A stretch of DNA of 64,000 nt from Natronobacterium haloterrestre. GTDB lineage: Archaea > Halobacteriota > Halobacteria > Halobacteriales > Natrialbaceae. The notes beneath the pieces were generated by a model that made no database searches, was not told the DNA's origin, and saw nothing but the letters and a program-made list of their open reading frames with translations. The stretch is taken from contig NZ_FOKW01000005.1 of assembly GCF_900112205.1 (NCBI RefSeq), forward strand, positions 62,001 to 126,000, read 5' to 3'. This document shows positions 26,002 to 36,407 of this stretch, piece by piece. The translations under genes and the position numbers were made by a program. Position 1 is the stretch's first letter. Every line of letters begins with the position of its first letter.

Positions 26002-26440
26002 GTCCGCGGTCGACGACGAACTCATGGACGAACTGCTGTCCGCCTGTCGGACCGCCGTCGGCGACGAACTCCGGAGCATCACGTATTTCACCGAAGACGA
26101 GGTCGAACAGGTGTATCTGCGATCGGATCTCGAGCGTACCGCCGACCTGGTCGGGTTCGCCGATCACGAACGCGTCGGCTTCCGGGCCCAGTCGGCATAC
26201 CGGAACACCCAACTCGGCGACTACGAGGCGACGATCAGGATGTTCGAGAACGGCTACCTGACGCGGGTCATCCGCGGCGACCACGGCGTCTGGGTGACGA
26301 CCGATTCCATGTCGATCGAGCGGTTCGAGGAACTGGCCAGCACGCTCACGACGGTGCTCGAAGACGCGGGCTCGAGCGCAGGGACGGCGAACCCGGCCTC
26401 GAGTCCGAACTCCGGCCAGAACTGGAATTCGGACGAGTAG
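26000..26440 (+). CDS. DUF7522-like haloarchaeal protein, copy 2
   Basis: A 146-residue soluble paralogue of the protein at 1806-2228. It shares GDELRSITYFTEDEVEQVYLRSDL near the N-terminus, the central RMFENGYLTRVIRGDHGVWV strand pattern and TTDSMSIERFEEL near the end. The last 25 residues are Ser/Asn/Gly-rich and disordered. The ATG at 26000 lies within an inverted repeat. It converges on the ACT-domain gene with 3 bases between the stops. Two copies 24 kb apart suggest an ancient duplication rather than a recent one, since identity outside the motifs is modest. Confidence 0.75.
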   Translation: MSAVDDELMDELLSACRTAVGDELRSITYFTEDEVEQVYLRSDLERTADLVGFADHERVGFRAQSAYRNTQLGDYEATIRMFENGYLTRVIRGDHGVWVTTDSMSIERFEELASTLTTVLEDAGSSAGTANPASSPNSGQNWNSDE

Positions 26441-26443
26441 CGC

Positions 26444-26947
26444 TCACTGGATCTCGATTTTCCGAACGAAATCGAGGTCGCGAAGTTCGGTGATCACGTC
26501 GCCGGGCAGGTCCTCGTCGGTGATCAGGTAGAGCCGCGGTTCGTCGGTAAACTCCGGGTCCTCGCTGATCGTCTGGCGGATCGAGATGCCGTTGTCGGCG
26601 AGCGTCCCCGTGATACCGGCGACGATCCCCTCCCGTTCGGGGTCGTCGACCGCGATCGACAGCACCGTCAGGTCGAGCACCGGCGCAAGGTCCATCAGGC
26701 TGGGCACCTGCGAGATGTTCTGGAAGATGCGCCGCAGTTCGGGATCCTCGAGGATGACGTCGGTCGTGGAGTCGACGACGCGGCGATCGACGTCGATCTC
26801 GCGGGCGATTCCGGTGTTCGGGATCTCGATGCCGCCGGAGACGACCCGCCCGTCGTCGTTGACGGAGAAGCCCCGCTCGAGCAGTAGCCGGATGACCGCC
26901 TGCTGGCTCGGGGAGCCCTCGAACTTCTCCATGATCTCGTCGAACAT
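26444..26947 (-). CDS. ACT-domain amino-acid-binding regulator with N-terminal winged-helix-like region
   Basis: A 167-residue protein. Residues about 8-75 (SPSQQAVIRLLLERGFSVND, SGGIEIPNTGIARE) look like a winged-helix DNA-binding region. Residues about 90-167 form an ACT-type ligand-binding domain (LTVLSIAVDDPEREGIVAGI, DNGISIRQT). Proteins of this layout are annotated simply as amino-acid-binding proteins in haloarchaea and are plausible transcriptional regulators of amino-acid genes. The start at 26947 is supported by a TATA-like box at 26973-26980 that would lie inside a longer reading to 26971. Confidence 0.88.
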   Translation of the reverse strand: MFDEIMEKFEGSPSQQAVIRLLLERGFSVNDDGRVVSGGIEIPNTGIAREIDVDRRVVDSTTDVILEDPELRRIFQNISQVPSLMDLAPVLDLTVLSIAVDDPEREGIVAGITGTLADNGISIRQTISEDPEFTDEPRLYLITDEDLPGDVITELRDLDFVRKIEIQ

Positions 26948-26972
26948 TCGTTGCCGAGTGTACGTGTGCAAC

Positions 26973-26980
26973 GGTATAAT
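26973..26980 (-). promoter_or_regulatory. TATA-like box for the ACT-domain regulator
   Basis: On the minus strand ATTATACC lies 26-33 bases upstream of the ATG at 26947, indicating a leaderless transcript and deciding the start codon. Confidence 0.6.
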
Positions 26981-27112
26981 GGTCGGTGGTTGATGCCGAC
27001 GGCGCCCGTTCCTCGAGTTTCGACCCGGGTCGGCGGGGGCGGGGGCGGGGGCGGGGACGGAGACGGCGCGTCTGACGGACGTTTATTAGTTTGACGGCCA
27101 TCACCGGAGGAT

Positions 27113-27991
27113 ATGCGACCACTCCGGAACTGTGACTTCTGTGACGCCGACGCCGCCGGTACTTTCGAGGTGCTGCCGCGGGATCTCGAACCGACCCCGA
27201 CCGAGGACGAACAGCGCCGCGTCGTCCTCTGTGCCGAGTGCAAGGACCGCCTCGAGGTGCTGCTCGAGCCGCTGCTGGCCCGTGCCGCGGGCGGGGGCGG
27301 GGAGGAAGGCTCCGCGACCGCGACCACGGGCGCGACCGACGCGAAAACGGAACGAGCACGGACCGACCGCGATTCGAGCGGCACCGACGACCCCGCTCGC
27401 TCGGAGCGCGCCGGCTCCCGCTCCGGGTCGGACTCGCCTCCCGAACTCGAGGCCGCTCGTCCCGTCGAGACCGAGACGACCCGCACCGAGACGAGGTCGG
27501 CCGACGACGGGACAGCGGACTCGAGCGAGGACCCGACCCCAGACGCGACGGCCGACTCGAGTGCCAAGGAGGAGATCACGTTCGGTGACGACGGAATTCC
27601 GGAGCGATCCGCGACGGGAACTGACGCCGAGACGGGCGTCGAAGCCGATGCCGGCGAGAAAACCCGGGCGCGCGGGAGTGACGGGTCCGAGTCCGGAGAG
27701 ACGAAGGCATCGGCATCAGCATCGGAATCGGCATCGACATCGGAGACATCGGCGACATCGGAGACATCGGGCACGAGCGACGAGGAATCGACCCCGACCC
27801 GCCCCTCGAGGGCCTACGCGAAGGTCGTCCGCCTGCTGCGCAACCGCGATTTCCCCGTGAAACGGTCCGAAGCCGAGGCGCTGGCCGCCGGCGCGTACGA
27901 CCTCGAGAGCGACGAAGTCGAGGCGATCGTCGATCACGCGATCGAACAGGGGGAGTTCGAGGAACACCGGGGGAAACTCCGCCGACCGTAA
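27113..27991 (+). CDS. Haloarchaeal protein with zinc-ribbon-like N-terminus and long disordered linker
   Basis: A 292-residue protein. Residues 7-43 contain CDFC and CAEC pairs, a zinc-binding ribbon pattern. A disordered acidic Ser/Thr/Glu/Asp linker of about 170 residues follows; its end (SASASESASTSETSATSET) is encoded by GCATCG/ACATCG-type repeats at 27706-27772. The last 65 residues (PSRAYAKVVRLLRNRDFPVKR) form a small helical domain. This arrangement suggests an adaptor that links a zinc module to a helical DNA- or protein-binding module; that is inference. A TATA-like TTTATTA is at about 27082. Confidence 0.75.
   Translation: MRPLRNCDFCDADAAGTFEVLPRDLEPTPTEDEQRRVVLCAECKDRLEVLLEPLLARAAGGGGEEGSATATTGATDAKTERARTDRDSSGTDDPARSERAGSRSGSDSPPELEAARPVETETTRTETRSADDGTADSSEDPTPDATADSSAKEEITFGDDGIPERSATGTDAETGVEADAGEKTRARGSDGSESGETKASASASESASTSETSATSETSGTSDEESTPTRPSRAYAKVVRLLRNRDFPVKRSEAEALAAGAYDLESDEVEAIVDHAIEQGEFEEHRGKLRRP
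27706..27772. repeat. In-frame GCATCG-type repeats in the disordered linker
   Basis: Repeats of GCATCG, GCATCA and GACATCG pattern encode the SASASESASTSET tract of the zinc-ribbon-like protein. Length variation keeps the frame. Confidence 0.85.
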
Positions 27992-28094
27992 CGGGTTCGG
28001 CCCGGCAGAACCGCTCTTAGGAAGGATTTGATTGCTGCCATGACAATCCTCGTTAGGTAAAAGACACTACTTCCGAACGGTCCTAGGAAGCGGA

Positions 28095-29453
28095 GTGAAC
28101 ACCGCGACCCTCTCGTCACCCCTCTCGATCACTCTCCTCGTTCTACTCGGCACGTTGTTCGTGCTGTACGCCCTCTCGGCCCTGTGGTGGCTGTACGAGG
28201 TATTCGTGCTCTCGCGGAATCGGGATCGGGACCGGGACCGGGACGCCGAGGCGTTCGAATGGGGACTCGAGGACGTCCAGGTCCGCATCCTCACGGTCGA
28301 CGGCAAACGGGTGGTTCAGGGAACCGTCGACGCAGTTCCCTCGGCTATCGACGACGTCCACGTGATCGCCGAAGCGCCGATGGACGTCAGCGGGGCGACC
28401 GTCCACGTCGTCCCCGAGGAGTTCGACTGCGAGGCGACGAACAAGGGCCGGGCGCTCGAGTGGGCCAGCCGGACGCTCCAGTGTGAGAAGGAGTACGTCC
28501 TCTACCTCGACGAGGACACCATCGTCACCGACTTCACGGGCGTTCCGGACGCGGACGTCGTCCAGTTCACGGAGTTGCCGATCTACACCGGATCGTGGTT
28601 CACCTACTGCTGTGAGGTGTTTCGCGTCGGCTACCAGTTCGAGCAGTTCGGGTTTCCGCGGCTACGATACCCACTCTACGCCTGGGGCGGCGGCATCGCG
28701 ATTCGACGCGACCTCGAGGAACGGATCGGGTGGGACGTCGGGACCGTCACCGAGGATACGAACTTCGTCTGGCGGGCGGCCCGCGAGAAGGGATTCTCGT
28801 TTCGAGTGGTCGACGCCCGGTTCCGGAACCAGGCCCCGCCCACGATATCGGCAATGATCCGCCAGCGCCGGCGCTGGATCTCCGGTTCGCTCCAGGACGG
28901 CGGTATCCTCCCGCTCTCGTACCGGCCGCTGTACGGGACGCGGGTGGTCGTGTGGGCCTGTTCGCCGCTCGTCCTGATCTGGATTCTCGGCGTCGTCGTC
29001 GACACGGGAACGGCGGGGCTGCCCACTCGAGCGTTCGGCGGGATTTCGGCGGCGCTTGCGGTCGTGCTCGTCGTGTTCATGTGGTTCGGAATCCGGGCCT
29101 ACCGACTCGAGCCGTACCTATGGCCGGCGTTTCTCCTCGCGACGCCGCTGGCCGTCGTGCTCCACGCGGCCGGCGCGGCCTGGGGCATCGTCTCGCCCGT
29201 CTCCGAATTTCAGGTGACCGAGAAGATACCGCCCGAGACGGTCGAAACGGTCAATCCGGCCCTCGAGCGGGGCGACATCCGGGCACACGATGGAACCGAG
29301 TCGCTCGTCGGGGAGGGCCCGCAGGCGAGCGAAACCGGGGGGAAAGTGGAGGTGGAGGTGGAGGTGGAGAGAGAGGACGAGGTCGAGGAACAGGAACATG
29401 AACAGAAACAGAAACAGGAGCAGGAAGGGGATAGAGCCCGCCCGCTCGACTAG
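28095..29453 (+). CDS. Membrane glycosyltransferase, family 2 (processive type)
   Basis: A 452-residue protein. One N-terminal membrane helix (about residues 12-38) precedes a GT2 domain and four C-terminal helices follow (about 285-385). The domain shows LYLDEDTIV (metal site), VTEDTNFV (catalytic TED) and [10 protein letters not shown], which is the QxxRW motif of processive synthases. It probably builds or extends an extracellular polysaccharide from a nucleotide sugar. The GTG at 28095 is preferred. The C-terminal tail is a long charged repeat (EVEVEVE then [12 protein letters not shown]) from hexamer repeats at 29346-29426. Its stop overlaps that of hisB. Confidence 0.88.
   Translation: MNTATLSSPLSITLLVLLGTLFVLYALSALWWLYEVFVLSRNRDRDRDRDAEAFEWGLEDVQVRILTVDGKRVVQGTVDAVPSAIDDVHVIAEAPMDVSGATVHVVPEEFDCEATNKGRALEWASRTLQCEKEYVLYLDEDTIVTDFTGVPDADVVQFTELPIYTGSWFTYCCEVFRVGYQFEQFGFPRLRYPLYAWGGGIAIRRDLEERIGWDVGTVTEDTNFVWRAAREKGFSFRVVDARFRNQAPPTISAMIRQRRRWISGSLQDGGILPLSYRPLYGTRVVVWACSPLVLIWILGVVVDTGTAGLPTRAFGGISAALAVVLVVFMWFGIRAYRLEPYLWPAFLLATPLAVVLHAAGAAWGIVSPVSEFQVTEKIPPETVETVNPALERGDIRAHDGTESLVGEGPQASETGGKVEVEVEVEREDEVEEQEHEQKQKQEQEGDRARPLD
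29346..29426. repeat. In-frame hexamer repeats in the glycosyltransferase tail
   Basis: (GTGGAG)n at 29346-29369 and CAGGAA/CAGAAA-type repeats at 29389-29426 encode EVEVEV and QEQKQKQ. They lie beyond the last membrane helix in the predicted cytoplasmic tail. Confidence 0.85.
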
Positions 29454-30043
29454 AGCGCTCCCTTCGTACTCGGCGTGTCCCCTCGGCGCTCGTCGAGTCG
29501 CGTCGCATCGTCCAGCGTCCGGGCCAGCGTCTTGAACAGCGCCTCCACCTCGTGGTGAGCGTTCTCACCCGTCACCTCGAGGTGCAGCGTCAGGCCGGCG
29601 TTCATCGCAAGCGACTCGGCGAAGTGACGCGCCATGTCGCTCGTGAACCCGCCGATCGACTCCTGTGAGAACGTCCCGTCGAAGTAGAACCGGGGCCGCC
29701 CGCTGACGTCCACCACTGCACCCGCGACGGCCTCGTCGAGGGGAACCCGCCGGTCGGCGTACCGGACGATCCCCGTACGGTCGCCCAGCGCCTCGTCGAA
29801 CGCCTCCCCGAGGACGATCGCCACGTCCTCGACCGTATGGTGGTCGTCGATCTCGAGGTCGCCGTCGCAGTCGACCTCGAGGTCGAACAGGCCGTGTTTG
29901 GCGAACGACTCGAGCATGTGATCGAAGAAACCGATCCCGGTCTCGACGTCGGCGTCGCCGGAGCCGTCGATCGTCACGGTACAGTCGATCGCCGTCTCGG
30001 CGGTCTCGCGGGTGACGGTCGCGGTGCGATCGTGGTCGCTCAT
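29450..30043 (-). CDS. hisB: Imidazoleglycerol-phosphate dehydratase
   Basis: Catalyses the sixth step of histidine synthesis, dehydrating imidazoleglycerol phosphate. The 197-residue chain carries the metal-binding motifs [28 protein letters not shown] and [15 protein letters not shown]. This is the single-function enzyme without the HisB phosphatase domain. The ATG at 30043 matches the family start; a longer frame to 30070 exists. It converges on the glycosyltransferase gene, sharing CTAG at 29450-29453 as both stop codons. The other his gene here, hisI, is at 46580, so the pathway is dispersed. Confidence 0.97.
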   Translation of the reverse strand: MSDHDRTATVTRETAETAIDCTVTIDGSGDADVETGIGFFDHMLESFAKHGLFDLEVDCDGDLEIDDHHTVEDVAIVLGEAFDEALGDRTGIVRYADRRVPLDEAVAGAVVDVSGRPRFYFDGTFSQESIGGFTSDMARHFAESLAMNAGLTLHLEVTGENAHHEVEALFKTLARTLDDATRLDERRGDTPSTKGAL

Positions 30044-30261
30044 GTCGAACCGATCGGACCCGCGGTACAAGGCGGTTGCGCTCGCCCCGGCGGCGGGTAC
30101 CGCTCCCGACTTCGCCCGTTCTGACCCGACAGCGAGGACGAAACCGGAAAACGCCCGCAGATCGCTCTATAAAATTTTAACGCCGTTCTAAAACCCCCGC
30201 GAAACGACGTTGGCCGGCGGCTAATGACGTGAAACGGACCGAAACCGAGTCAATATTCACC

Positions 30262-30269
30262 CCCTTATA
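30262..30269 (+). promoter_or_regulatory. TATA-like box and Shine-Dalgarno for the gene at 30313
   Basis: CTTATATC lies about 45 bases upstream of the ATG at 30313, and GAGGTGAT at 30301-30308 is a good ribosome-binding site 4 bases before CGATG. This gene is therefore likely to have a short leader, unlike most in the window. Confidence 0.5.
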
Positions 30270-30312
30270 TCCTCTCCAGGATGAATGTCGTGATCGAGAA
30301 GAGGTGATCCCG

Positions 30313-30582
30313 ATGTCGAACCCCTCCCCGCTTTCGAACGAATCGATCGGTCCGTCCGGCCCTGAAACGGACCGCCAGCACGACCGACGCCGCCGTATCG
30401 TCCACTCGCTGAAAGGCCCCGCACAGTTCCTCTCGTTCTGGGTCGCTATCGCCCTCCCGTTCGTCCACGTCCCCCTGCTCGCCCAGGGACTGGGCGACCC
30501 GAGCGTGACGCTGACCTTCCTGCTGTTGCTCGGTCTGAACGTCCTCGCGCTGTATCTCGGACACGGCTACAACCAGTCGTAA
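30313..30582 (+). CDS. Small membrane protein of unknown function
   Basis: An 89-residue protein. Residues 1-35 are hydrophilic with a basic patch (RQHDRRRRIVHSLKG), followed by two membrane helices (about 38-55 and 60-82). I chose the ATG at 30313 because of the strong Shine-Dalgarno GAGGTGAT just upstream; the reading to 30229 would begin before that site and has no support. No family recognised. It stands alone between hisB and trkH. Confidence 0.65.
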   Translation: MSNPSPLSNESIGPSGPETDRQHDRRRRIVHSLKGPAQFLSFWVAIALPFVHVPLLAQGLGDPSVTLTFLLLLGLNVLALYLGHGYNQS

Positions 30583-30776
30583 CGTCACGAGCCCGGAGAC
30601 GGCCGGATCGGACCATCGCCCGGACGAGCCCTCCACCGGTCCGCCTCGCTCCTCGGCGCGCTTCTTCCCGTGGCCGACACCCGACACCCGACGCCCGGTA
30701 GCTGGCAGTTTGCGTCCGTAACCGGCGTCGTTACCGTATCTGTTATGGGCCTCCCCCTCACAGGTCAGGACAGTCG

Positions 30777-32273
30777 ATGAGGATTCGCGTCGACTGGCGC
30801 TCGAGTTGTAGCCTCACGGGTACCATGCTGCGGTGGCTGGCCGTGCCGCTCGCAGCCCCGCTTGGCCTCGCGTTGCTCGACGGCGACGATCCACGTCCGT
30901 TCCTCGTCGCCATCGCCATCACGGTCGTCGTCGGGGCCGCCCTCGAGCAGCTGAAAGCGGACCGTGACCTCGGCCAGCGCGAGTCGTTCCTGATGGTCGC
31001 GCTCACCTGGCTCGGCGTCGCCGTCGTCGGGGCCGTTCCGTTTTTCGTCGCGGGCACGGGAACGATCGCCCATCCGGTTGACGCGCTCTTCGAGAGCATG
31101 AGCGGGCTGACGACCACCGGCGCGACCGTCCTCGAGGACTTTACGATCCACGACCGGTCGATACTGCTGTGGCGACAGCTCCTCCAGTGGCTCGGGGGGC
31201 TGGGGATCCTGATCGTCGCCATCGGCCTGCTTTCGCACCTGATGGTCGGCGGTGCCCAGCTGATGGAGACCGAGACCCAGACACAGAACGTCCGGAAACT
31301 CCGCCCCCAGATCTCCGAGACGGCACGGCTGATCTGGGGGCTGTACGTCGGTCTCACGCTGCTTGCGATCGCCGTCCTCTACGGGCTCCATCTGCTCGGT
31401 TTGGCACCCCAGATGGACCTCTTCAACGCCGTCTCGCACGCGTTGACGAGCGTCGCTACCGCCGGATTCTCGCCACAAGGCGAGAGCGTCGGGGCCTTCA
31501 CCCCGATCGTCCAGTGGGCGATCATCCCGTTCATGGTCGTCGGCTCGACGAACTTCGTGTTGCTGTACTATCTCACCCAGGGGGAGTTCAAGCGCCCGCT
31601 CGAGTCGGAAGAGCTCCGGTTCTACCTGGGAACGATCGCGTTCTTCGGCGCGGTAGTCGTCGGGATCCTCTGGTTCGATCCCGACGTCGCGAGGGGCCTC
31701 GAGGAGACGGTTCGCCACGGGCTGTTCAACGTGGTTTCGATGATCACGACGACCGGGTACGCCTCGACCGATTTCAACGTCTGGACCCCGGGCGCGAAAC
31801 ACGCGCTGTTCCTGTGTATGTTCCTCGGCGGGATGGCCGGGAGCACGACCTGTTCGATCAAGTCGCTGCGCTGGCTGGTCGTCCTGAAGACGTTTCGCCG
31901 GAATCTCTTCACGTCGGTTCATCCCGACGCGGTACGCCCGCTGCGGCTGGGCGGCGAGGTCGTCGACGAGGAGACGGTCAACGACATTTTCAACTACGTG
32001 CTGCTGGCCATCGTCATCTTCTTCCTGCTGACGGTCGTCATCGTCGTCGACGCGGCCCGTGCGGGGACCGCGGTCACCGAGTTCGAGGCACTGAGCGCGG
32101 CGGCCTCGATCTTCCTCAACATCGGCCCGGCGTTCGGGATGGCCGGACCGATGGACAACTACCACGGGTTCCCGGCGACGACCCGCTCGATCATGATCGT
32201 CATGATGTGGATCGGTCGCATCGAGATCATCCCCGTGCTCGTCCTGCTGACGCCCGCGTTCTGGCGATCGTAA
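30777..32273 (+). CDS. trkH: TrkH-type potassium uptake permease
   Basis: A 498-residue K+ channel-like subunit, important for the high cytoplasmic K+ of haloarchaea. It has the four pore-loop selectivity segments: SMSGLTTTGAT (residues about 108-117), TSVATAGFSP (about 224-232), MITTTGYAS (about 324-332) and LNIGPAFGM (about 449-457), each with the conserved glycine. No TrkA (RCK) gene is next to it; the regulatory partner must lie elsewhere. The start at 30777 is a plain ATG and the N-terminus is hydrophilic before the first helix. Confidence 0.94.
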   Translation: MRIRVDWRSSCSLTGTMLRWLAVPLAAPLGLALLDGDDPRPFLVAIAITVVVGAALEQLKADRDLGQRESFLMVALTWLGVAVVGAVPFFVAGTGTIAHPVDALFESMSGLTTTGATVLEDFTIHDRSILLWRQLLQWLGGLGILIVAIGLLSHLMVGGAQLMETETQTQNVRKLRPQISETARLIWGLYVGLTLLAIAVLYGLHLLGLAPQMDLFNAVSHALTSVATAGFSPQGESVGAFTPIVQWAIIPFMVVGSTNFVLLYYLTQGEFKRPLESEELRFYLGTIAFFGAVVVGILWFDPDVARGLEETVRHGLFNVVSMITTTGYASTDFNVWTPGAKHALFLCMFLGGMAGSTTCSIKSLRWLVVLKTFRRNLFTSVHPDAVRPLRLGGEVVDEETVNDIFNYVLLAIVIFFLLTVVIVVDAARAGTAVTEFEALSAAASIFLNIGPAFGMAGPMDNYHGFPATTRSIMIVMMWIGRIEIIPVLVLLTPAFWRS

Positions 32274-32299
32274 GCGGCTCCGGTCTCGAGCGAGGGCAG

Positions 32300-33607
32300 T
32301 CACTCGAGCGGTCGACCGTTCCGGCGGCACCGATACAGCATACACCCCGCGAGCATCAGCAGACAGCCGACGAGCATCGGCGTCGCGAGCGTCAGCAGCG
32401 GCGTCCCGATCGCCAGCAGCGGTTCCCCCACCGCAGGCGGTGTTGCGGCCGCGACGTCCTCGAGCGTCCCGGCCGTGATCGCCAGGTTCGCCAGCCCCGC
32501 GCCGCCGAGGAACAGGCCCCGTACGGCGGGGTCCTCGAGCAAGTACAGCAGCGGGAGCAGCGTCGCGAACGCGATTACGTAGTACAGAGGGAACGACGGG
32601 AAGAAGACGAAAACCGCGAGCACGGTCGCGTGCGCGGCCACGAGCCGATCGATCGGCGTCTCGAGCGGACCAGCGTAGACGAACGCGAGCGGGACGAGCA
32701 AAACGATGGCGGCGACCGCCGACAGCGCCGTCGGCTCGAGGTCGACGAAGACGGACAGCGGACGCCGCACCGTCACGTAGGGCGCGGCCGGGTCGAGGCC
32801 GCCGACGAACGCCTCGCCGTCGCTCCGGGGGAGCAAGGCCTCGAAGAAGAACGTCCGAGTGCGGTCGAGACCGAAAACGGCGGCCCCCAGCGCGAGGCCG
32901 CCCAGGCCGGTCGCGGTCGCGGCTCCCACGGCCAGCCACGCCCGCAGGCGGAGGAGCCAGACGCCGACGGCGGCCGGGAAGACCTTCAGCAGCGCCGCGG
33001 CTCCGAGCGCGACGCCGGCGAGCCCCTCGAGTCGAGAGTCGTCGGCTGCGACAGCCCGCTCGAGCAGGAACAGGCCGACGCCCACCGAAAGCGCCATCCG
33101 GAGGTTGACTTGCCCGTACACGAGCGACGGCACGGAGTGGATCGACGCGACGACGAACCCCGCGATCAGCGCGCGGTCGAGCGCGGCGAGCGGGCGGTGG
33201 CGCTCGATCCAGCGGACGATCAGCGCCGCCAGGACGAGCGCGAGCGCGATCTCGAGGGCAGTGTGAACGAGGAAGCCGGACCACCGGCCGACCGCGGCGA
33301 ACGGGAGGAACGGGACGATCGTGATCGGGGGGTACAGGTAGTAGAACTCGGGGAATCGTTCGGGCGCGACGTCGTAGAAGTCGCCGCCGGCGAGGGCCGC
33401 CTCGGCGGCGACCCGGTAGACCTCGAAGTTGGCCGCGAGCATGTGCCGGCGGTCGGTCAGGAGGACGGCGAGCATGACGACACCGAGCAGGATGCCACTC
33501 GCGAGGACGGCTCGAGCCCCCGCTGTCGGCCTCGAGCGGTCGGACTCCCGCTCGACGTCGGCATCTGAAGCGTCCGCGGCGTCGGACGGTTCGGGGGGTC
33601 GCGACAC
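32300..33607 (-). CDS. GT87-like polyprenol-mannosyltransferase
   Basis: A 435-residue protein with about ten membrane segments. The pattern resembles the GT87/DUF2029 family: PEFYYLYPPITIVPF near residue 90, SLVYGQVNLRMAL near residue 160 and LKVFPAAVGVWLL near residue 205. Members use polyprenol-phosphate-linked sugars to decorate lipids or glycans at the outer face of the membrane. The start is a GTG at 33607 followed by an acidic Ser/Pro-rich segment. It converges on trkH with 26 bases between the stops. Confidence 0.85.
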   Translation of the reverse strand: MSRPPEPSDAADASDADVERESDRSRPTAGARAVLASGILLGVVMLAVLLTDRRHMLAANFEVYRVAAEAALAGGDFYDVAPERFPEFYYLYPPITIVPFLPFAAVGRWSGFLVHTALEIALALVLAALIVRWIERHRPLAALDRALIAGFVVASIHSVPSLVYGQVNLRMALSVGVGLFLLERAVAADDSRLEGLAGVALGAAALLKVFPAAVGVWLLRLRAWLAVGAATATGLGGLALGAAVFGLDRTRTFFFEALLPRSDGEAFVGGLDPAAPYVTVRRPLSVFVDLEPTALSAVAAIVLLVPLAFVYAGPLETPIDRLVAAHATVLAVFVFFPSFPLYYVIAFATLLPLLYLLEDPAVRGLFLGGAGLANLAITAGTLEDVAAATPPAVGEPLLAIGTPLLTLATPMLVGCLLMLAGCMLYRCRRNGRPLE

Positions 33608-33736
33608 GCATGAGGGTTACGCGGACGGCGTTTCAGTGTAGCGATCGGAACCGGCCCCTTGCCAGTCGAACCCACGGTCAGCGGATTTTGCCGTTACTAC
33701 GACGCATATACACGTGCAGGAGTATGCGTACTAAAC

Positions 33737-35140
33737 ATGAGCGACGACGCGAGCGACGGGGACGACGCCGACCCGGCCAGCCGAGGGTTCGGGACACGGA
33801 GCGTACACGCCGGTCAGGGACCGGATCCGGCGACCGGCGCGCGGGCGACGCCGATCCACCAGACCACCTCCTACGTCTTCGAGGACGCCGACACGGCCGC
33901 CGCGCGATATGCCCTCGAGGACGACGGCTACATCTACTCCCGGATCGCGAACCCGACGGTTCGGGCCCTCGAGAAGCGCCTCGCGACACTCGAGGGCGGG
34001 GCAGGCGCGGTCGCGACGGGCAGCGGGATGGCGGCGCTGGACGCGGCAACGTTGCTCCTCGCGACGGCCGGCGACAACGTCGTCTGTTCGACCGACACCT
34101 ACGGCGGGACGACCACCTACCTCTCGACGACCGCGACCCGGCGGGACATCGAGCCGCGGTTCGTCCCCACCCTCGAGTACGACGCCTACGAGGCAGCGAT
34201 CGACGAGGACACCGCGTTCGTCCACGTCGAGACGGTCGGCAACCCGTCGCTGGTCACCCCCGACTTCGAACGCCTCGCCGACCTCGCCCACGATCACGGC
34301 GTCCCGCTCGTGGTCGACAACACCTTCGCGACGCCGGCGCTCTGTCGCCCGCTCGAGCACGGGGCCGACGTCGTCTGGGAGTCGACGACCAAGTGGCTCC
34401 ACGGCTCCGGGACGACGATCGGCGGCGTCCTCGTCGACGGCGGGTCGTTCCCCTGGGGCGAACACGGCTACGACGAACTCGCTGGACAGAACCACGCCTA
34501 CCCCGACGTCGACTTCTCGCGGGACTTCCCGGAGGCCCCGTTCGCGGCCGCGGCGCGATACCGGTCGCTGCGGACGCTCGGCAACCAGCAGTCCCCGTTC
34601 GACGCCTGGCAGACGCTGCAGGGACTCGAGTCGCTGCCGCTGCGCGTCGAGAAACACTGCGAGAACGCCGCCATCGTCGCCGACTACCTCGCGGATCACG
34701 ACGACGTCGCGTGGGTCACCTACCCCGGCCTCGAGAGCCACCCGACTCACGACAACGCCGCCCGATACCTCGAGGACTTCGGCGGGATGATCGCGTTCGG
34801 GCTCGAAACCGGCGGCGGGGACGGGGAGACGTCCGCCCGCGGCGGCTACGAGGCGGGGAAGACGTTCTGCGAGAGCGTGGAACTGGCCTCGTTCCTCGCG
34901 AACATCGGCGACGCGAAGACGCTGGTCACCCACCCCGCGAGCACGACCCACGGCCAGCTATCGCCGGAAGAGCAGAAGGAGGCGGGCGTCACGCCCGACC
35001 TCGTCCGGCTGTCGGTGGGAATCGAGGACCCCGAAGACATTCTGGCCGACCTCGAGCAGGCGATCGATCGGGCGACGCAGGCGACGCGAGCGAGCGGCGA
35101 TTCAGAACCGTCAACACGCCCGAGCGAGGAGGGGGAGTAA
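33737..35140 (+). CDS. metY: O-acetylhomoserine sulfhydrylase
   Basis: A 467-residue PLP enzyme that makes homocysteine from O-acetylhomoserine and sulfide. The PLP lysine is K219 in STTKWLHG. The substrate-loop [27 protein letters not shown] and VDNTFATP motifs are all present. The neighbour metX makes its substrate, which supports MetY over a cystathionine synthase or lyase. The ATG at 33737 starts a short acidic leader ([10 protein letters not shown]) before the family start TRSVHAGQG; an earlier start at 33659 adds no conserved sequence. The stop is 1 base from the metX GTG. Confidence 0.95.
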   Translation: MSDDASDGDDADPASRGFGTRSVHAGQGPDPATGARATPIHQTTSYVFEDADTAAARYALEDDGYIYSRIANPTVRALEKRLATLEGGAGAVATGSGMAALDAATLLLATAGDNVVCSTDTYGGTTTYLSTTATRRDIEPRFVPTLEYDAYEAAIDEDTAFVHVETVGNPSLVTPDFERLADLAHDHGVPLVVDNTFATPALCRPLEHGADVVWESTTKWLHGSGTTIGGVLVDGGSFPWGEHGYDELAGQNHAYPDVDFSRDFPEAPFAAAARYRSLRTLGNQQSPFDAWQTLQGLESLPLRVEKHCENAAIVADYLADHDDVAWVTYPGLESHPTHDNAARYLEDFGGMIAFGLETGGGDGETSARGGYEAGKTFCESVELASFLANIGDAKTLVTHPASTTHGQLSPEEQKEAGVTPDLVRLSVGIEDPEDILADLEQAIDRATQATRASGDSEPSTRPSEEGE

Positions 35141-35141
35141 C

Positions 35142-36341
35142 GTGACCGCCAGAGACACGGTCGACCTCGGCGAGTTCGAGTTCCGCTCGGGCGAATCGAT
35201 CCCGTCGCTCGAGGTGGCCTACGAGACGTACGGCGACTTCACGGGCGACAATGCCGTGCTGATCTGTCACGCCCTGACCGGAAGTTCCCACGTCGCCCGC
35301 CGGCCGGACGCCGACGACGACACCGCGGGACAGGCCCGCGCGTGGTGGGGCGACGTCGTCGGCCCCGGGAAAGCGATCGACACCACCGAGTACTACGTCG
35401 TCTGCGCGAACGTGCCGGGCTCCTGTTACGGGACGACCGGACCCGCAAGCGAGAACCCCGAGACCGGCGAACCCTACGGCACCGACTTCCCACCGGTTAC
35501 GGTCGGCGACTGGACCCGCGCCCAGCGCGAACTGCTCGACGAACTCGGCGTCGGCCGCCTACACGCCGTCGTCGGCGGCAGCGTCGGCGGGATGAACGTC
35601 CTGGACTGGCTCCGGCGCTACCCCGACGACCTCGAGCGCGCCGCCGTCGTGGCCGCCGCCGCCAGGCTCGACGCGCAGTGTCTCGCGCTCGATACCGTCG
35701 CCCGGCGAGCCATTACCAGCGATCCGAACTGGGCGGGCGGCCACTACTACGGCGGCCCGGAGCCGGAGGACGGCCTCGCCCGCGCCCGCCAGATCGGCCA
35801 CATCATGTACCTCTCGAAGGCCTCGATGGCCCGGAAGTTCGGCCGCCGATCGGCGGGTCGAGAGACCGTCCGCGAGGAGCCGCCGGATCCCGCGGCCGCG
35901 TTCTTTCCGTATCGGGAGGTCGAGTCCTACCTCGACTACCAGGCCGAGAAGTTCGTCGACCGGTTCGACGCTAACAGCTACCTCTACCTGACCCGCGCGA
36001 TGGACGACTTCGACCTCTCTGCGGGCTACGAGAGCGATGCGGACGCGCTCGCAGCCTTCGAGGGGGAACTCCTGATGCTCTCCTTTACCGGCGACTGGCA
36101 CTTCACCGTCGAACAGTCCGAGTCACTGGCCGGGGCCGCCCGCGAGGCGAGCGTCGACGTCGCCCACCACGTCGTCGACTCCGACCACGGCCACGACGCC
36201 TTCCTGGTCGAACCCGAGAAGGTCGGCCCGCCGCTGTCGGGCCTGCTCGAGGAGGGGCTGTCGGCCCGAGCGATCGTCGACACGGACGACCCCGACGAAG
36301 ACGACTTCGCGCCGGTACACGCGAGCCTCTTTTCCGCCTGA
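35142..36341 (+). CDS. metX: Homoserine O-acetyltransferase
   Basis: Acetylates homoserine with acetyl-CoA, the step before MetY in methionine synthesis. The 399-residue alpha/beta-hydrolase has its nucleophile S147 in GGSVGGM; the acid and base are in SFTGDWHF and SDHGHDAF near the C-terminus. The ALTGSSH and [17 protein letters not shown] motifs are typical of MetX. The start is a GTG at 35142, one base after the metY stop, with a purine-rich GGAGGGGGAG site just upstream inside metY, so the genes are co-transcribed and probably coupled. Confidence 0.96.
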   Translation: MTARDTVDLGEFEFRSGESIPSLEVAYETYGDFTGDNAVLICHALTGSSHVARRPDADDDTAGQARAWWGDVVGPGKAIDTTEYYVVCANVPGSCYGTTGPASENPETGEPYGTDFPPVTVGDWTRAQRELLDELGVGRLHAVVGGSVGGMNVLDWLRRYPDDLERAAVVAAAARLDAQCLALDTVARRAITSDPNWAGGHYYGGPEPEDGLARARQIGHIMYLSKASMARKFGRRSAGRETVREEPPDPAAAFFPYREVESYLDYQAEKFVDRFDANSYLYLTRAMDDFDLSAGYESDADALAAFEGELLMLSFTGDWHFTVEQSESLAGAAREASVDVAHHVVDSDHGHDAFLVEPEKVGPPLSGLLEEGLSARAIVDTDDPDEDDFAPVHASLFSA

Positions 36342-36407
36342 GACGGACGGAACCGACGCAAGACGAGAAAACGCCTCTACGACTCTACTGCTCCCGTTCG
36401 TGTGACC

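Noticed and set aside
29346-29426. Glycosyltransferase tail as a separate coiled-coil protein
   Set aside because: It is in frame with the glycosyltransferase and produced by hexamer repeats, so it is a tail and not a gene.
31169-33568. 799-residue open frame over trkH and the GT87 gene
   Set aside because: It spans two well-supported genes of opposite strand in another frame and is rich in Arg and Gly, a typical shadow.
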